DNA of 64,000 nt from Lachnospiraceae bacterium (GTDB lineage Bacteria > Bacillota > Clostridia > Lachnospirales > Lachnospiraceae): the NCBI GenBank assembly GCA_014804445.1, contig JAAUZU010000019.1, forward strand, positions 7,104-71,103. Direction: 5' to 3'. Shown here in pieces: positions 26,379 to 35,170 of the stretch (position 1 is its first letter; every line of letters starts with the position of its first letter). The translations under genes were made by a program, and so were the position numbers. The notes beneath the pieces were generated by a model. That model was given only the letters and a program-made list of their open reading frames with translations, was not told the DNA's origin and did no database searches.

Positions 26379-27508
26379 ACAAAAAAATATTCGCAGAAGC
26401 AATGACCGAGATAAGCGATACGTATTATGAAGAAGCTGCCCGATATAAGCGCAGGCACAAGAATCCGGTTTGGGTGAAATGGGGAGCGGCAGCGGCCTGT
26501 CTGGCAATCGTGACTGCCCTTTGTATCCTATTTATCCCTTTTGGCGGAGGTGTGGTGGTAACGGCTTATACGCACGGTACCGGTGAAGAAATCCCCGCAG
26601 CCGGCGCAGTCATGAGCAGCGGCACTATCAGTGACGGAGGAGAAATGACAGGACATCCGCTGATGTTCTACCTTTCCGGCAAAGACATAGTTTCCGTTCG
26701 GTTTTCCTGTAAAAATCAGCAAATCTGCTTTATGGACTGGACTGAAAAGAGAGATGAGTACGGAAATGCGAAAAACTTTACCGTTATCTATGGAGAGGAC
26801 GAAAGTGAATACGATTACCTGACGATTGACTGGGTTCCCAATATGACTATCCGCGAATTGACTGACAATGCAGACAGTACGATTGCAGCCTTGCCGGAAG
26901 AAATGCGCAGCGATATTATTGTGATGGAAATTACGTTTGCGAATGGCAAAACAGTAACGAAAGCAATTACCATTTCACTGTTGGATGATGGAACATTCTT
27001 TGCCGCTTTTGGCGATTACAAAATCAGCGAGGCAGATAGTTTTGTAAAGTGTCCGGACAGCGAAGCAATTCCCCGTGACATTCTTTATGCGCAGGGCAGC
27101 GGGGAAATAGACAGCACGGTCGAAAACACGCAGGTTTCAGAAGTGGAACAGACCAAATGGGGGATTACATTATCCGTTGAAAACGTTACACCTGCCGGAT
27201 TGACCCTTGTGTGCACGCAATCCGGAGGGATACAAACGGGGCAACTGCAAACAGGCAGTTTCTATAAGCTTCTGGCATGGCGCAATGAAACCTGGCAGGA
27301 GGTTCCCTATCTGATTGAGGATGTGGCATGGAAAAAAGAAGCATATAGCATTCCTTTGGACGACAGGGTTGCATGGGAAATAAAGTGGGAGAGCTTATAT
27401 GGAGAACTGCCGGCAGGAACCTATAGAATTGTGAAACCCATCAGTGATTTCAGAGGCTCCGGGGATTATGATACGGAGGAATGCTGGGCTGAGTTTGAAA
27501 TAAAGTAG
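26375..27508 (+). CDS. Probable anti-sigma factor, single-pass, with extracellular Ig-like domain
   Basis: A 377-residue protein. The cytoplasmic head has about 40 residues (ITDTYYEEA-like helix, RYKRRHKNPVWVKWG) and one membrane helix spans about 40-62. The large outer part ends with a bacterial Ig-like fold (GITLSVENVTPAGLTL, PAGTYRIVKPISDF) found in clostridial M56 and lipoprotein families. Coupled ATGA overlap with the sigma gene supports an anti-sigma role. The signal is unknown. Confidence 0.75.
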   Translation: MNKKIFAEAMTEISDTYYEEAARYKRRHKNPVWVKWGAAAACLAIVTALCILFIPFGGGVVVTAYTHGTGEEIPAAGAVMSSGTISDGGEMTGHPLMFYLSGKDIVSVRFSCKNQQICFMDWTEKRDEYGNAKNFTVIYGEDESEYDYLTIDWVPNMTIRELTDNADSTIAALPEEMRSDIIVMEITFANGKTVTKAITISLLDDGTFFAAFGDYKISEADSFVKCPDSEAIPRDILYAQGSGEIDSTVENTQVSEVEQTKWGITLSVENVTPAGLTLVCTQSGGIQTGQLQTGSFYKLLAWRNETWQEVPYLIEDVAWKKEAYSIPLDDRVAWEIKWESLYGELPAGTYRIVKPISDFRGSGDYDTEECWAEFEIK

Positions 27509-27556
27509 TCAATGAATACGCGTTGGCTGCGTTCCATAGCCTGCGGTGTCTTATAA

Positions 27557-27581
27557 GGGGCGGCATTTTTCCTGCCGCCCC
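27557..27581. terminator. Hairpin between convergent genes
   Basis: Arms GGGGCGGCA and TGCCGCCCC around a T-rich loop, between the anti-sigma gene and the HAAS gene. No long T-tail. Confidence 0.6.
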
Positions 27582-27588
27582 TGTACCA

Positions 27589-28161
27589 TTATAATCCGGC
27601 ATCAAAGGCATGTATCTTAGCCTTCGATTGGCTGAGTGCTTTGACATATTTTATCGTCAACCACCACAGACCTTTTCCGGCAAGGAAAAACAGCAGCCCA
27701 AACAGCACGGAAAGCGGAAATGCCGCAAGGGGATGTGCGGTATAAGAACCGAATTGAAACATAACAAACGGAACGTCGAAGCCCAAGAGAAATCCGACCA
27801 GCTTTATGATGCCGCCTATGGGTGCGATGATGGCAGAAAGCAGCAGACCGCAAGCGAGTACGCTTGTGATGGGGAGGACAAATATACTGCCACCCGCAAG
27901 CCCTGTAAATGAGGCGATGCAGAGCAGCTTCCGAAGGCTGAAGGAGCCGTCCTTTGAGATGGAACTGCCCAGATAAGCCCTTGCAAGCTCTTTTGGGCTG
28001 CCCAGACGCTCTGTAATCTCTGTGGGCGTCAAATGCTTTTCCGCCTCCAGTTCCAACATTTCGCTTTTGATTTCTTTTATAATGTCCACCCTTTCACCGG
28101 CAGGCATTGGTCTTAAGTATCGATCCGTTTTTTCAAGATAGTCATTTAAAATTTTGTCCAT
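27589..28161 (-). CDS. HAAS/DUF1700 membrane protein
   Basis: A 190-residue protein. The N-terminal 70 residues are the HAAS-type helical domain (YLEKTDRYLRPMPAGERVDI, EITERLGSPKELARAYLG). About four membrane helices follow. These genes regularly sit after a padR gene, as here (46-base gap), and are thought to act with it. The ATG at 28161 is used, with AAAGGA upstream. Confidence 0.85.
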   Translation of the reverse strand: MDKILNDYLEKTDRYLRPMPAGERVDIIKEIKSEMLELEAEKHLTPTEITERLGSPKELARAYLGSSISKDGSFSLRKLLCIASFTGLAGGSIFVLPITSVLACGLLLSAIIAPIGGIIKLVGFLLGFDVPFVMFQFGSYTAHPLAAFPLSVLFGLLFFLAGKGLWWLTIKYVKALSQSKAKIHAFDAGL

Positions 28162-28207
28162 GTGAGTCAATCCTTTCTTTTTATTTGTGTGCCGTAGGAA
28201 TGTCTTT

Positions 28208-28552
28208 TCAGGTGTCTGCCGTACCGCCGCTGATTTCTGCAATCGCCTGCAGCAGACTCTGCCATTCCGCGGACATTGCCGCCAGATATGTTTTGCCGTC
28301 CTCCGTTATGGTGTAATATTTTCTGGGCGGCAGTCCCTCGGTAGTTTCCTGCCAGTAGGAGGAGAGCAGCCCGTCTTTTAAAAGCCGCCTGAGCAGCGGA
28401 TAGATGGTGCTTTCCTTTGCGGCGAGCATGGGTGATTTCTCCAGCTCGCTGATAATCTCATAGCCGTAATAAGCCTTTTTGCTTATCATCAGCAGAATGC
28501 AATATTCAAGTGTTCCACGCTTTATTTGGGATTTCCAATCTTCAAGATTCAA
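28208..28552 (-). CDS. PadR family transcriptional regulator
   Basis: About 114 residues: WKSQIKRGTLEYCILLMI, YGYEIISELEKS, TIYPLLRRLLKDGLL, RKYYTITEDG, the standard PadR winged helix. No ATG sits at the expected position. I use TTG at 28552, which gives the usual N-terminus and has GGACGGTGG upstream; a longer ATG frame starts at 28627. It probably represses the operon with the HAAS gene. Confidence 0.85.
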   Translation of the reverse strand: MNLEDWKSQIKRGTLEYCILLMISKKAYYGYEIISELEKSPMLAAKESTIYPLLRRLLKDGLLSSYWQETTEGLPPRKYYTITEDGKTYLAAMSAEWQSLLQAIAEISGGTADT

Positions 28553-28752
28553 TAAAACCACCGTCCCTTCGAAGTTCTGTGTTGTCGTAAGGTTTGTGAA
28601 TTCATTTGACGAGGTATATCGTACCACATAGTATATAGGAAGTCAACAGTAGATTGACAGGAATTTTTACAAGTGATAAGATGCATATTACTAATAGTAA
28701 TATTAACGCCGGGAAAAAATTAGGAAAATGCCAATAAAAGAGTTTCTTTAAG

Positions 28753-28965
28753 GTTTGGTAATTGCGAAGTTTAGAAATGCTGCTGTTGTCATTGTGTACA
28801 TGGTATATTCCAACGCAGACGCGCTCTCGCTCCAAGCTTACCGTAGCGGTACTAAGCTCGAAAATACCTCGCTAAGTACCGACGGTAAGCAAGGGTCTGC
28901 TTATGGAATATACCATGTGCACAATTCGAAAACGGCAAGTGTAGGTTTCGCAATTATCCTATGAA
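28753..28965 (-). repeat. Large palindromic repeat, type B (copy 3)
   Basis: Terminal motifs TTGGTAATTGCGAA and TTCGCAATTATCC bracket an outer stem (ATTGTGTACATGGTATATTCC and its complement), an inner stem, and the GGTACTTAGC-type apex. The GCGCTCTCGCTCC core is on the complementary strand relative to copy 2. Copy 3 carries matched changes in both arms compared with copy 2. Confidence 0.85.
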
Positions 28966-28984
28966 AGGCAGCAGGTGTTTGCTA

Positions 28985-29110
28985 AACTTTCTTGTAGTTA
29001 CAGGAAATGGGCAATATAGACAAAATAAGGGCGACTTGCCACTGCTTCGGAGCCCGTTTTTGTCTATATTGAACATTTCCGTCACTTGCTGAAGATACTT
29101 CGCAATCACC
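28985..29110. repeat. Companion hairpin repeat, type A (copy 3)
   Basis: The hairpin at 29003-29080 is nearly identical to copy 1 and ends with CGCAATCACC at 29101. The start codon of the following padR gene is about 30 bases further, with only the ribosome site between, repeating the position seen upstream of spoIIAA. Confidence 0.8.
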
Positions 29111-29140
29111 AGCCTTATCACTGCCGGAAAGGAGAACACA

Positions 29141-29713
29141 ATGGAATACATTATACTCGGCCTTCTGCTCTTGAGCGACAGAACCATTTACGGACTGCGG
29201 GACAGAGTCGGCAAGGGACTGCATTTGATGTATAGCAGCAGTATGGGGAGTATTCAGGCGGCAGTCAGAAAGCTGCTGCAGCATGGATACATTCAGTATA
29301 AGGAGCTGACAGAGCAGGGAAAGCATAAGAAACTGTACGCCATCACCGAAAGTGGAAGAGCGCATTTCAAGGAGTGGGTCAACCAGCCGATGTCACAGGA
29401 AAATGTAAAAAACCCGGAACTGGCAAAAATTTATTTTATGGGCTTTGCGGATAAGGAAATCCGGAAGCGGAATATTGAGCAGTATCTGGAGGATTTAAGA
29501 GTCCGCTATCGCGCGCTTGCTGTCGTCTGCGAGGAAGGAGAGAGGCTTGCTGTTTCGGACAAGGACGGAAAAGAAACAATTCCCGAAGAAGGGCGAGAAA
29601 TTTTTGCATACCAGCTTGCGACGGCATATTACGGAAGAGATTTCCTGCAATTCCATATCGCGTGGTATGAGAAACTGCTTTTGGAAATGCAGAGAAAGGA
29701 TGGAAGGCTATGA
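29141..29713 (+). CDS. PadR family regulator (two-domain)
   Basis: A 190-residue protein with an N-terminal winged helix (IILGLLLLSDRTIYGLRDRV, SMGSIQAAVRKLLQHGYI, KKLYAITESG) and a C-terminal helical domain of the Vir_act_alpha_C type. GGAAAGGAG precedes the ATG. It overlaps the hydrolase gene by four bases (ATGA), so the pair is one operon. Confidence 0.88.
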   Translation: MEYIILGLLLLSDRTIYGLRDRVGKGLHLMYSSSMGSIQAAVRKLLQHGYIQYKELTEQGKHKKLYAITESGRAHFKEWVNQPMSQENVKNPELAKIYFMGFADKEIRKRNIEQYLEDLRVRYRALAVVCEEGERLAVSDKDGKETIPEEGREIFAYQLATAYYGRDFLQFHIAWYEKLLLEMQRKDGRL

Positions 29714-30531
29714 AAAAGGTAGAACTGCCGGATTCCCCGTTGGTTTATTTTTGTGAAAAGAAAGATGACGCTGCGGAGTGGCTGCTTTTTTTACATGCGG
29801 CGTTTGTAGACCATCGGATGTATAACGCGCAGATTGCGTATTTTAAGGAACGGTACAATCTTTTACTGCCGGATACTATAGGACATGGTGAGTCTGTCAA
29901 CGCGAAAAAAGGGGACAGTCTGGATAACATGAGCGGCTGGATAAAGGAAATACTGGACAGGGAAAGCGTGGAAAAAATACACATAACAGGCGTCTCTTTG
30001 GGCGCTGTTCTGGCGCAGGATTTTGCCAATCACTACCCGGACAGGGTAAAATCACTGGCGTGCTTTGGCGGCTATGATATCAATCATTTTGATTCATCCA
30101 TGCAAAAAGAAAACGGCGGTGCACAGATGTGCATGATGTTAAAGGCGATGGTTTCTGTCAAATGGTTTGCAAAGGAAAATAGAAAAATATCCGCCTATAC
30201 GGAAGAGGCACAGGATGCGTTTTATCAGTTAAATCTGCGTTTCCCGAAAAAATCCTTTCTCTATTTAGCGACATTGAACCGCATGGTAAATGTCTGCGAA
30301 ACGGATGGCAGAAATTATCCGCTTTTGATTGGCTGCGGCGAACATGATATTCCCATGGAAAAAGAGGCGGTGAAAAGGTGGGCGGAGAGTGAGCCGGACT
30401 GCACGGTGAAAATTTTTGAGGGAGCGGGACATTGTGTCAATATGGACGTCCCGCAGGCGTTCAATGCTGCGCTGGAAGCGTTCTGGCGGGGAAAGTCAGA
30501 ATCGATGCACACGGATTTGTATCAAAAATAA
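29710..30531 (+). CDS. Alpha/beta hydrolase
   Basis: A 273-residue protein. The nucleophile elbow is GVSLGA (about residue 96), the acid is in GEHDIP, and the histidine is in GAGHCVN. LLFLHAAFVDHRMY forms the oxyanion region. The substrate is unknown. Co-translated with the upstream PadR regulator, which probably controls it. Confidence 0.9.
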   Translation: MKKVELPDSPLVYFCEKKDDAAEWLLFLHAAFVDHRMYNAQIAYFKERYNLLLPDTIGHGESVNAKKGDSLDNMSGWIKEILDRESVEKIHITGVSLGAVLAQDFANHYPDRVKSLACFGGYDINHFDSSMQKENGGAQMCMMLKAMVSVKWFAKENRKISAYTEEAQDAFYQLNLRFPKKSFLYLATLNRMVNVCETDGRNYPLLIGCGEHDIPMEKEAVKRWAESEPDCTVKIFEGAGHCVNMDVPQAFNAALEAFWRGKSESMHTDLYQK

Positions 30532-30615
30532 AAAATGAAAGTGGCGTTTTATGTAGTATAAAACAGGCGGCCTGCGCTCATACTATGAAAAATGTGTAAG
30601 GAAAGGAAGTGTAGT

Positions 30616-30828
30616 ATGGAAGGCTTTAACAATGCAGGCATATTCCCGGGCGAAGATATGCTTTGGGGACTTCCCGTAGCCTTTGGCATGGATGAGAACA
30701 TGAAGGCAAGAATCGGCAGCATGTCCGACGAGGAGAGAGCGGTTCTTCGGGAGAAGAGTAAAAATGTCACGAGCGAGCACGAGATGGACGAGCTGGTGCG
30801 CATGGTCGAAGAAGGTAAATTTGAATAA
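30616..30828 (+). CDS. Small conserved-looking protein, unknown
   Basis: A 70-residue acidic protein with a Phe/Gly/Pro-rich start (FNNAGIFPGEDMLWGLP) and a helical C-terminus (SDEERAVLREKSKNV). GGAAGTG precedes the ATG at 30616, preferred over an upstream ATG without a site. A strong terminator follows, so it is a single-gene unit. Confidence 0.65.
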   Translation: MEGFNNAGIFPGEDMLWGLPVAFGMDENMKARIGSMSDEERAVLREKSKNVTSEHEMDELVRMVEEGKFE

Positions 30829-30875
30829 AAAAGCGCCGTAGCTGACAGGTGAAACTGTGAAGCGCGGCGCTTTTT
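30829..30875 (+). terminator. Rho-independent terminator
   Basis: Arms AAAGCGCCG and CGGCGCTTT, with three further T residues, three bases after the 70-residue gene. Confidence 0.85.
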
Positions 30876-30921
30876 GCTGTGTCTGTTTTATATTGTCGGG
30901 CTGAATTGCTGCCTTTGTGTC

Positions 30922-31254
30922 TTACTTGGGGCGCACGGTCATTCTCTCAATCAGTCCGTCTTCGGATACCTTCTGTACAGTGGCGATGGCCATCACGTGA
31001 AAGCCGCCGAAGGAGGCGATGAACTCTGCCTGTGTGTCGTTGGCAACGGCAGCCTCTAAGATAGAGTACTGGCGGAAGGAAAATTTATTCCGGAAAAACA
31101 TGGCGATTGCTTCCTTTCCGTACAGGTGGTATTCGTGCTGGGCTGTGCCGTTGGGGCAGTAATCACACAGATGCCCGTTTTTGGTAAAAAGCTCGCCCAA
31201 TGCTGTAAAATCTTTATTTTCCATTGCTTCTACATATTTTTCAATCGGTCTCAT
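30922..31254 (-). CDS. NTF2-like / SnoaL-like protein
   Basis: A 110-residue protein of the cone-shaped NTF2 fold: IEKYVEAMENKDFTALGELF, GKEAIAMFFRNKF, then strands ending IERMTVRP. Such folds include ketosteroid isomerases and dehydratases such as BaiE, but key catalytic residues cannot be assigned. Located 12 bases after the SDR gene, with GGAGGAG upstream, so the two are an operon. Confidence 0.82.
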   Translation of the reverse strand: MRPIEKYVEAMENKDFTALGELFTKNGHLCDYCPNGTAQHEYHLYGKEAIAMFFRNKFSFRQYSILEAAVANDTQAEFIASFGGFHVMAIATVQKVSEDGLIERMTVRPK

Positions 31255-31266
31255 GACATTCTCCTC

Positions 31267-32055
31267 CTAATATACTTTCTCGGTGTTTAAAAGCGCATCC
31301 GTACCGCCGTCCACAAACATAATATTGCCGTTTACGCCGCAGGAAGCGGGAGAGGCCAGAAAGACAATCACGGAAGCAATTTCCTCAGGGTCCATCAGTG
31401 TTTCCTGTCCGTATTTTGTCGGAATCGGCAGGGCGTTTAATGCCATTTTGGCGTTGGTGGACATGGTTGCGGTCATGGCAGTGTTGACATTGCCGGGCGC
31501 TACCGCATTGATTCTGACGCCGTTTGCTGCAAAGGAAGCGGAGTGACGGCGCACCCATCTTGCCAGCGCATACTTGGTTGCCACATAAATACTATTGCCA
31601 ATGGAGAGGTTGGAACCGTCCCATGAGTCTACCAGATTGAGGATGCGCTGCTCGTCGCCGATGTTGTTTAATAAGTCCGCAACATCCATTCTGCCCGCAC
31701 CCTGTGAAATGGTGTTGGAAGAGGTGACTACACAGTTGCCGTGCTTCTTTTCCAAAAGGTCGTATACGCCTCTTGCCAGCGCTACGGTGCCGAAGTAGTT
31801 TAAGGAAATAATCAGCTTTAAGTTGCCGCATGCACCGGATACGCCGGCGTTGCAAATCATGCCGTCAAGTCCTTCGGGATGCATTTCGTGCAGTGCGTCG
31901 ATTGCCTGCTGTCTGCCCTCCGGAGACGCGAGATTTACACAGATATCTCCGTCCTTTAAATCGATATTGATTACTTCATGTCCTTCTTTTTTTAATAATT
32001 CAACTGTTTTTGCGCCGATTCCGCTGGAACCGCCTGTGATAGCATAAACGCCCAT
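31267..32055 (-). CDS. Short-chain dehydrogenase/reductase, resembling 3-alpha-hydroxysteroid dehydrogenase
   Basis: A 262-residue SDR: the coenzyme motif TGGSSGIG, the NAG motif CNAGVSG, and active-site YVATK preceded by a serine in VVTSSNT. The short second strand, [15 protein letters not shown] and [14 protein letters not shown] remind me of the HsdA-type 3-alpha-hydroxysteroid dehydrogenase/carbonyl reductase group. The substrate is therefore possibly a steroid or bile acid, but this is inference. The start at 32055 has AAGGAGGAAATAACC upstream. Operon with the NTF2-like gene. Confidence 0.85.
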   Translation of the reverse strand: MGVYAITGGSSGIGAKTVELLKKEGHEVINIDLKDGDICVNLASPEGRQQAIDALHEMHPEGLDGMICNAGVSGACGNLKLIISLNYFGTVALARGVYDLLEKKHGNCVVTSSNTISQGAGRMDVADLLNNIGDEQRILNLVDSWDGSNLSIGNSIYVATKYALARWVRRHSASFAANGVRINAVAPGNVNTAMTATMSTNAKMALNALPIPTKYGQETLMDPEEIASVIVFLASPASCGVNGNIMFVDGGTDALLNTEKVY

Positions 32056-32158
32056 GGTTATTTCCTCCTTCAAAGGTCTGTACAAATCTGATAAATCTCA
32101 TTATAATGAAAATTGATACCTTTTAAATAACCAAATCAATAAAAAATGAGGATACCAG

Positions 32159-33547
32159 ATGAAAGCGTATGATTTTTCAAAAAGAGGAAAACTTACTTTA
32201 TATGAATATTTATATCAATGTCTGAAGGAGGACATTTTAGAAGGCAAAATTGCAGCGGGAGAAAAGCTGCCTTCCAAGCGCGAACTGGCGGGCGAATACG
32301 GCATCAGTGTAAAGACCGTGGAGAATGCATACGCACAGCTTATGACGGAAGGGTATCTGGAGGCGGAGGAAAAAAGAGGTTATTTTGCGGCAAAGGTGGA
32401 GCATATGGAACGCCATCACACTACGGCGTTTTCGCAGGAAGCGCGTTATGCGGAGGAAAAATGGTTTGCGGATTTTACCTCTTCCAATACGGTCTATGAC
32501 AAATTTCCTTTTTCCCAGTGGAGCAAGGTGATGCGGGAAACTTTAAGCTATCGGGAAAAGGAACTTTTGCAGACAGCGCCTTTTCAGGGCGTGAAAGAGC
32601 TTAGGGAGGAGATTGCGGCGTACCTGTACAGAAACCGTGGCATGCAGGTGGCGCCGGACTGCATTTTAATCGGCGCGGGAACGGAATATTTATATGGAAG
32701 GCTCTTGGAACTTCTGCCGAAGGACAGCGTCTATGCGGCGGAGGACCCGGGCTACAGGAAGATTACGAGACTCTACGAAGGACATGGCGTCCCCTTCCGG
32801 TATGTACCTGTGGACGGGGAAGGAATCCGTGTGGATGCGCTTCTTGCAAGCGACGCCAGTGTGGCGCATGTATCCCCGGGCTATCATTTTCCCATGGGCT
32901 TTGTCATGCCGGTGGGGCGCAGGCAGGCGCTTTTGGCATGGGCAAAGGAGGAGCCGGACCGATATATTATCGAAGACGATTATGACTGTGAGCTCCGCTA
33001 TTTCGGAAAACCGGCACCTGCGATCCAGAGCATGGACTGCAATCACAGGGTCATTTACTTAAATACTTTCAGCAAGACGCTGACGCCGTCGCTGCGAATC
33101 AGCTATATGGTGCTTCCTGAAAAGCTGATGGACAGGTATGTGCAGAAAATGAACTATTATTCCAATACGGTGTCGAGTTTCGAGCAGTATGCGTTGGCCG
33201 CCTTTCTGGAGCAGGGCTTTTTTGAACGCCATGTAAACCGTATGCGGAAATATTACAGGGAGTACAAAAACAGGATTGTACAGTATATAAAAGAAACTTC
33301 CCTGCCGGTAACGGAAATTGGGGGCAAGGATGCGGGAACCAGACTGCTTGTCAAAGTGGATACTACGCTTACCGATACCCAGATAAAATGGGCGGCGAGA
33401 GCGGCGGGGCTTAAAATAGAATGTCTGTCGGAATTCTGTTATGAAAAAAGGCCGGAGTACGACAGCACCATTATTTTAAATTACGCGGATTTAAACGAGG
33501 ATGTGTTACACGAAGCCATCATAAGGCTGGCGCATATTTTTGCGTAA
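32159..33547 (+). CDS. MocR/PdxR-type regulator (GntR HTH + aminotransferase domain)
   Basis: A 462-residue protein with a GntR winged helix (LPSKRELAGEYGISVKTVENAY) and a class I aminotransferase-like domain. The PLP lysine is in NTFSKTLTPSLRISYMVLP; IIEDDYDCELRYFG is also present. MocR regulators usually control a divergent gene; the SDR/NTF2 operon starts 103 bases away on the other strand and is the likely target. The effector is unknown. Confidence 0.92.
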   Translation: MKAYDFSKRGKLTLYEYLYQCLKEDILEGKIAAGEKLPSKRELAGEYGISVKTVENAYAQLMTEGYLEAEEKRGYFAAKVEHMERHHTTAFSQEARYAEEKWFADFTSSNTVYDKFPFSQWSKVMRETLSYREKELLQTAPFQGVKELREEIAAYLYRNRGMQVAPDCILIGAGTEYLYGRLLELLPKDSVYAAEDPGYRKITRLYEGHGVPFRYVPVDGEGIRVDALLASDASVAHVSPGYHFPMGFVMPVGRRQALLAWAKEEPDRYIIEDDYDCELRYFGKPAPAIQSMDCNHRVIYLNTFSKTLTPSLRISYMVLPEKLMDRYVQKMNYYSNTVSSFEQYALAAFLEQGFFERHVNRMRKYYREYKNRIVQYIKETSLPVTEIGGKDAGTRLLVKVDTTLTDTQIKWAARAAGLKIECLSEFCYEKRPEYDSTIILNYADLNEDVLHEAIIRLAHIFA

Positions 33548-33561
33548 TAATTGTCATACTA
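33532..33561 (+). promoter_or_regulatory. Sigma-G-like promoter of spoVAD
   Basis: GCATA (-35) inside the end of the mocR gene, 18 bases, CATACTA (-10), about 50 bases before spoVAD. The -10 matches the forespore consensus CATnnTA exactly. It would give the detached spoVAD its own forespore control. Confidence 0.6.
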
Positions 33562-33613
33562 ATTCTGTATCCGCCTGCAAAGAAAAGGCGGACGGCGGAA
33601 AGGCAGGGTTTGT

Positions 33614-34648
33614 ATGAGCGAGGATAATTTATGTACGGCGGGAAGCCAGAGCGTAAAACTGAAAAAAGAAGTGTACATCAACGGCAGTGCCTCCATTGTG
33701 GGCAAAAAGGAGGGAGAAGGTCCGCTTGGCCTTCTCTTTGATATGGTGGGCGAGGACGATATGTTCGGCTGTAAGACGTGGGAGGAGGCGGAGAGCAGCC
33801 TGCAGAAAGATGCGGTTTATATGGCGTTAGGAAAGGCCGGAAAAAAGCCTGAGGACATGCGCTATATTTTTGCGGGTGACTTATTGGGTCAATCCATAGC
33901 CACTTCCTTCGGTATTATGAACTACAACATACCGCTTCTCGGCGTGTATGGCGCCTGCTCCACCTGTGGAGAGTCTTTAACACTGGGCGCAATGGCGGTT
34001 TCTGGCGGGTTTGCGGATAATGTCATATGTGTCACTTCCAGTCATTTTGCCAGTGCGGAAAAAGAGTTCCGCTTTCCCTTGGGGTATGGGAACCAGCGTC
34101 CCTTATCCGCGACATGGACGGTTACGGGAAGCGGCGCTTTTGTGCTGGGAAGCAGGAAGGAAACGGGCGCAAGGGCGAGGATTACGGCGATGACGGTAGG
34201 CAAGATTGTGGACTTTGGACTGAAGGATTCCTTGAATATGGGAGCCTGTATGGCACCGGCAGCAGCGTCAACTATTGCGGCACATTTTATTGACTTTAAT
34301 AGTCAGCCGGAAGAATACGATAAAATCATCACCGGCGATTTGGGAAGCGTGGGACAGCGGGTGCTTCTCGATTTCCTGCGGGACAAGGGGTATGATATCT
34401 CCGACAGGCATATGGACTGCGGCATGGAAATCTATGATGCCGATACGCAGGATACCCATGCGGGCGGCTCCGGCTGCGGCTGCAGCGCGGTTACACTGTC
34501 GGCTTATATTTTAAAACAGATTGCAGAGGGCAACTGGAAAAAGGTGCTCTTTGTACCGACCGGTGCACTCTTAAGCAAGACCAGCTTCAATGAAGGACAG
34601 ACGGTGCCCGGGATTGCGCATGGGGTAGTGCTGGAGAGTCTGGGATAG
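33614..34648 (+). CDS. spoVAD: Stage V sporulation protein AD
   Basis: A 344-residue protein of thiolase-like fold that binds dipicolinic acid in B. subtilis. Hallmarks are VYINGSASIVGKKEGEGPLG, YGACSTCGESL with the conserved cysteine, FPLGYGNQRPLSATWTVTGSG, and a late GVVLESL. Length is as expected. Upstream AAAGGCAGGG. It is separated from spoVAC by 21.5 kb and from spoVAE by 2.8 kb, although these genes are normally adjacent. Confidence 0.96.
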   Translation: MSEDNLCTAGSQSVKLKKEVYINGSASIVGKKEGEGPLGLLFDMVGEDDMFGCKTWEEAESSLQKDAVYMALGKAGKKPEDMRYIFAGDLLGQSIATSFGIMNYNIPLLGVYGACSTCGESLTLGAMAVSGGFADNVICVTSSHFASAEKEFRFPLGYGNQRPLSATWTVTGSGAFVLGSRKETGARARITAMTVGKIVDFGLKDSLNMGACMAPAAASTIAAHFIDFNSQPEEYDKIITGDLGSVGQRVLLDFLRDKGYDISDRHMDCGMEIYDADTQDTHAGGSGCGCSAVTLSAYILKQIAEGNWKKVLFVPTGALLSKTSFNEGQTVPGIAHGVVLESLG

Positions 34649-34733
34649 CCTGCAAAAATTTGTAGAAACCAAGGGTGATTTCTGGTATACTGTTTGTGAC
34701 ACATACCATAAACCTTGGAAAGGAGCTTTCTAT

Positions 34734-34833
34734 ATGAAACGATATGTTATGGCTGCGTAGCACTGGCTATTGCAATCAAATAAATTGTTATAGCCAATGC
34801 GATTCCTGAAAAATATGAATTTAGGAGGCAGAC
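34734..34833 (+). promoter_or_regulatory. Leader peptide and attenuator-like hairpins of the CD3324 gene
   Basis: An 8-codon leader (MKRYVMAA, 34734-34760) has a strong AAAGGAG site. After its stop comes a hairpin with arms TGGCTATTGCAA and TTGTTATAGCCA. Then TTCCT can pair with the AGGA of the ribosome site of the next gene. The same layout recurs at 35430. An extended -10 TGGTATACT lies at about 34683. This looks like translational attenuation; the inducer is unknown. Confidence 0.6.
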
Positions 34834-35115
34834 ATGGGCTATATAAGAGCAGAAGAAATTCTGCCCGTTGAGATAATCGAACTGATACAACAGTATGTTG
34901 ACGGTACAAACATATATATTCCGAGAAGGCAGGAAAACCGGCAGGAGTGGGGAAGTAAAACCGCATACCGATGGGAACTGCAAGACAGGAATCAGCGGAT
35001 TTACAGGGACTATTTGTCAGGCAGGCCTGCCTGCGAGCTGGCAAAAAGCTATTATTTATCCGAAAAGAGCATACAGCGGATTATCAGACAGGAAAAACTT
35101 TCAAATGTGGGCTGA
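34834..35115 (+). CDS. CD3324 family (Mor-like HTH) protein
   Basis: A 93-residue protein: ILPVEIIELIQQYVDGTNIYIPRR, ending with a helix-turn-helix (SGRPACELAKSYYLSEKSIQ). This fits the CD3324 family, related to the Mor activator; targets are unknown. TAGGAGG precedes the ATG. Preceded by the leader described at 34734. Confidence 0.88.
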   Translation: MGYIRAEEILPVEIIELIQQYVDGTNIYIPRRQENRQEWGSKTAYRWELQDRNQRIYRDYLSGRPACELAKSYYLSEKSIQRIIRQEKLSNVG

Positions 35116-35138
35116 CTTTAAGTCGGCTCATATTTTTT
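35108..35138 (+). terminator. Terminator overlapping the CD3324 stop codon
   Basis: A 9-bp stem TGGGCTGAC / GTCGGCTCA with two wobble pairs, then TATTTTTTT. Confidence 0.7.
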
Positions 35139-35170
35139 TACAAAAAAGCTTGCGGCACATGTGTTTTAGG

